Shown piece by piece: positions 6,020 to 6,035 of a stretch of 6,035 bases of DNA (the stretch's first letter is position 1; every line of letters begins with the position of its first letter). The DNA is taken from positions 1-6,035 of the forward strand of contig DFGB01000006.1 of the NCBI GenBank assembly GCA_002371135.1, written 5' to 3'. This DNA comes from Verrucomicrobia bacterium UBA3761 (GTDB taxonomy: Bacteria > Verrucomicrobiota > Kiritimatiellia > RFP12 > UBA1067). The notes beneath the pieces are model-generated. The model ran no database searches. It saw only the letters and a program-made list of their open reading frames with translations, and was not told the DNA's origin. The position numbers and the translations under genes are program-made.

Positions 6020-6035
6020 CATGCAATAGATTTTT
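6020..6035 (-). repeat. Partial copy of the left-end repeat at the window end
   Basis: CATGCAATAGATTTTT is the exact reverse complement of 166-181. The match is cut by the end of the window, so the CGCAGAG part of the unit would be expected just beyond. The preceding bases 6002-6019 are AT-rich and show no other feature. Confidence 0.75.

Noticed and set aside
6002..6035. Transcription terminator after the GspF-like gene
   Set aside because: The stretch is AT-rich and ends in T residues, but no GC-rich stem precedes them. The T run belongs to the repeat unit also found at the left end.

Overview
The window is a compact, GC-rich, single-strand (+) gene cluster for a type IV pilus / type II secretion-like (type IV filament) machine. 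Six genes fill almost all of it. In order they are a GspG-type pseudopilin with a C-terminal extension, a PilN/GspL-like and a PilO/GspM-like bitopic membrane protein, a PilT-family ATPase, a compact GspE/PilB-family ATPase with a zinc-type tetracysteine motif, and a GspF/PilC-family polytopic platform protein. The first four genes are packed with gaps of 2 and 5 bases and a 4-base GTGA overlap. A 94-base spacer of short tandem repeats separates the two ATPase genes, and 11 bases separate the second ATPase from the platform gene. One transcription unit is likely, although no convincing promoter or terminator is visible.

Functionally the set is a nearly minimal inner-membrane engine. The pseudopilin is the filament subunit, GspF/PilC anchors and rotates or extracts subunits, GspE/PilB powers assembly, and PilT would power disassembly or retraction. 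The PilN/PilO-like pair would form the periplasmic alignment scaffold. The window holds no secretin, no prepilin peptidase and no full PilM or GspL actin-like cytoplasmic domain, so these must be encoded elsewhere if the machine is functional.

The non-coding DNA is AT-richer and dominated by short-period repeats. A CGCAGAG-type octamer repeat occurs as two inverted 30-base arms near the left end. A nonamer repeat built on TCTAGA overlaps the pilT stop codon. A pyrimidine-rich octamer repeat runs into the start of the gspE-like gene. The last 16 bases of the window are an inverted copy of the sequence next to the right-hand arm at 166-181, so both window ends lie in the same repeat family. This looks like a contig broken at a dispersed repeat.

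The organism is a Gram-negative-type bacterium. The KAFTLIEL pilin signal, the GFLADMGRLP motif and the repeat-rich intergenic DNA resemble members of the PVC group (Kiritimatiellota, Lentisphaerota, Verrucomicrobiota) known from metagenomes. That assignment is an impression and not demonstrated. The system itself belongs to well-known families. The unusual parts are the repeats, the degenerate PilT motif, the shortened GspL/GspE-like proteins and the extended pseudopilin.
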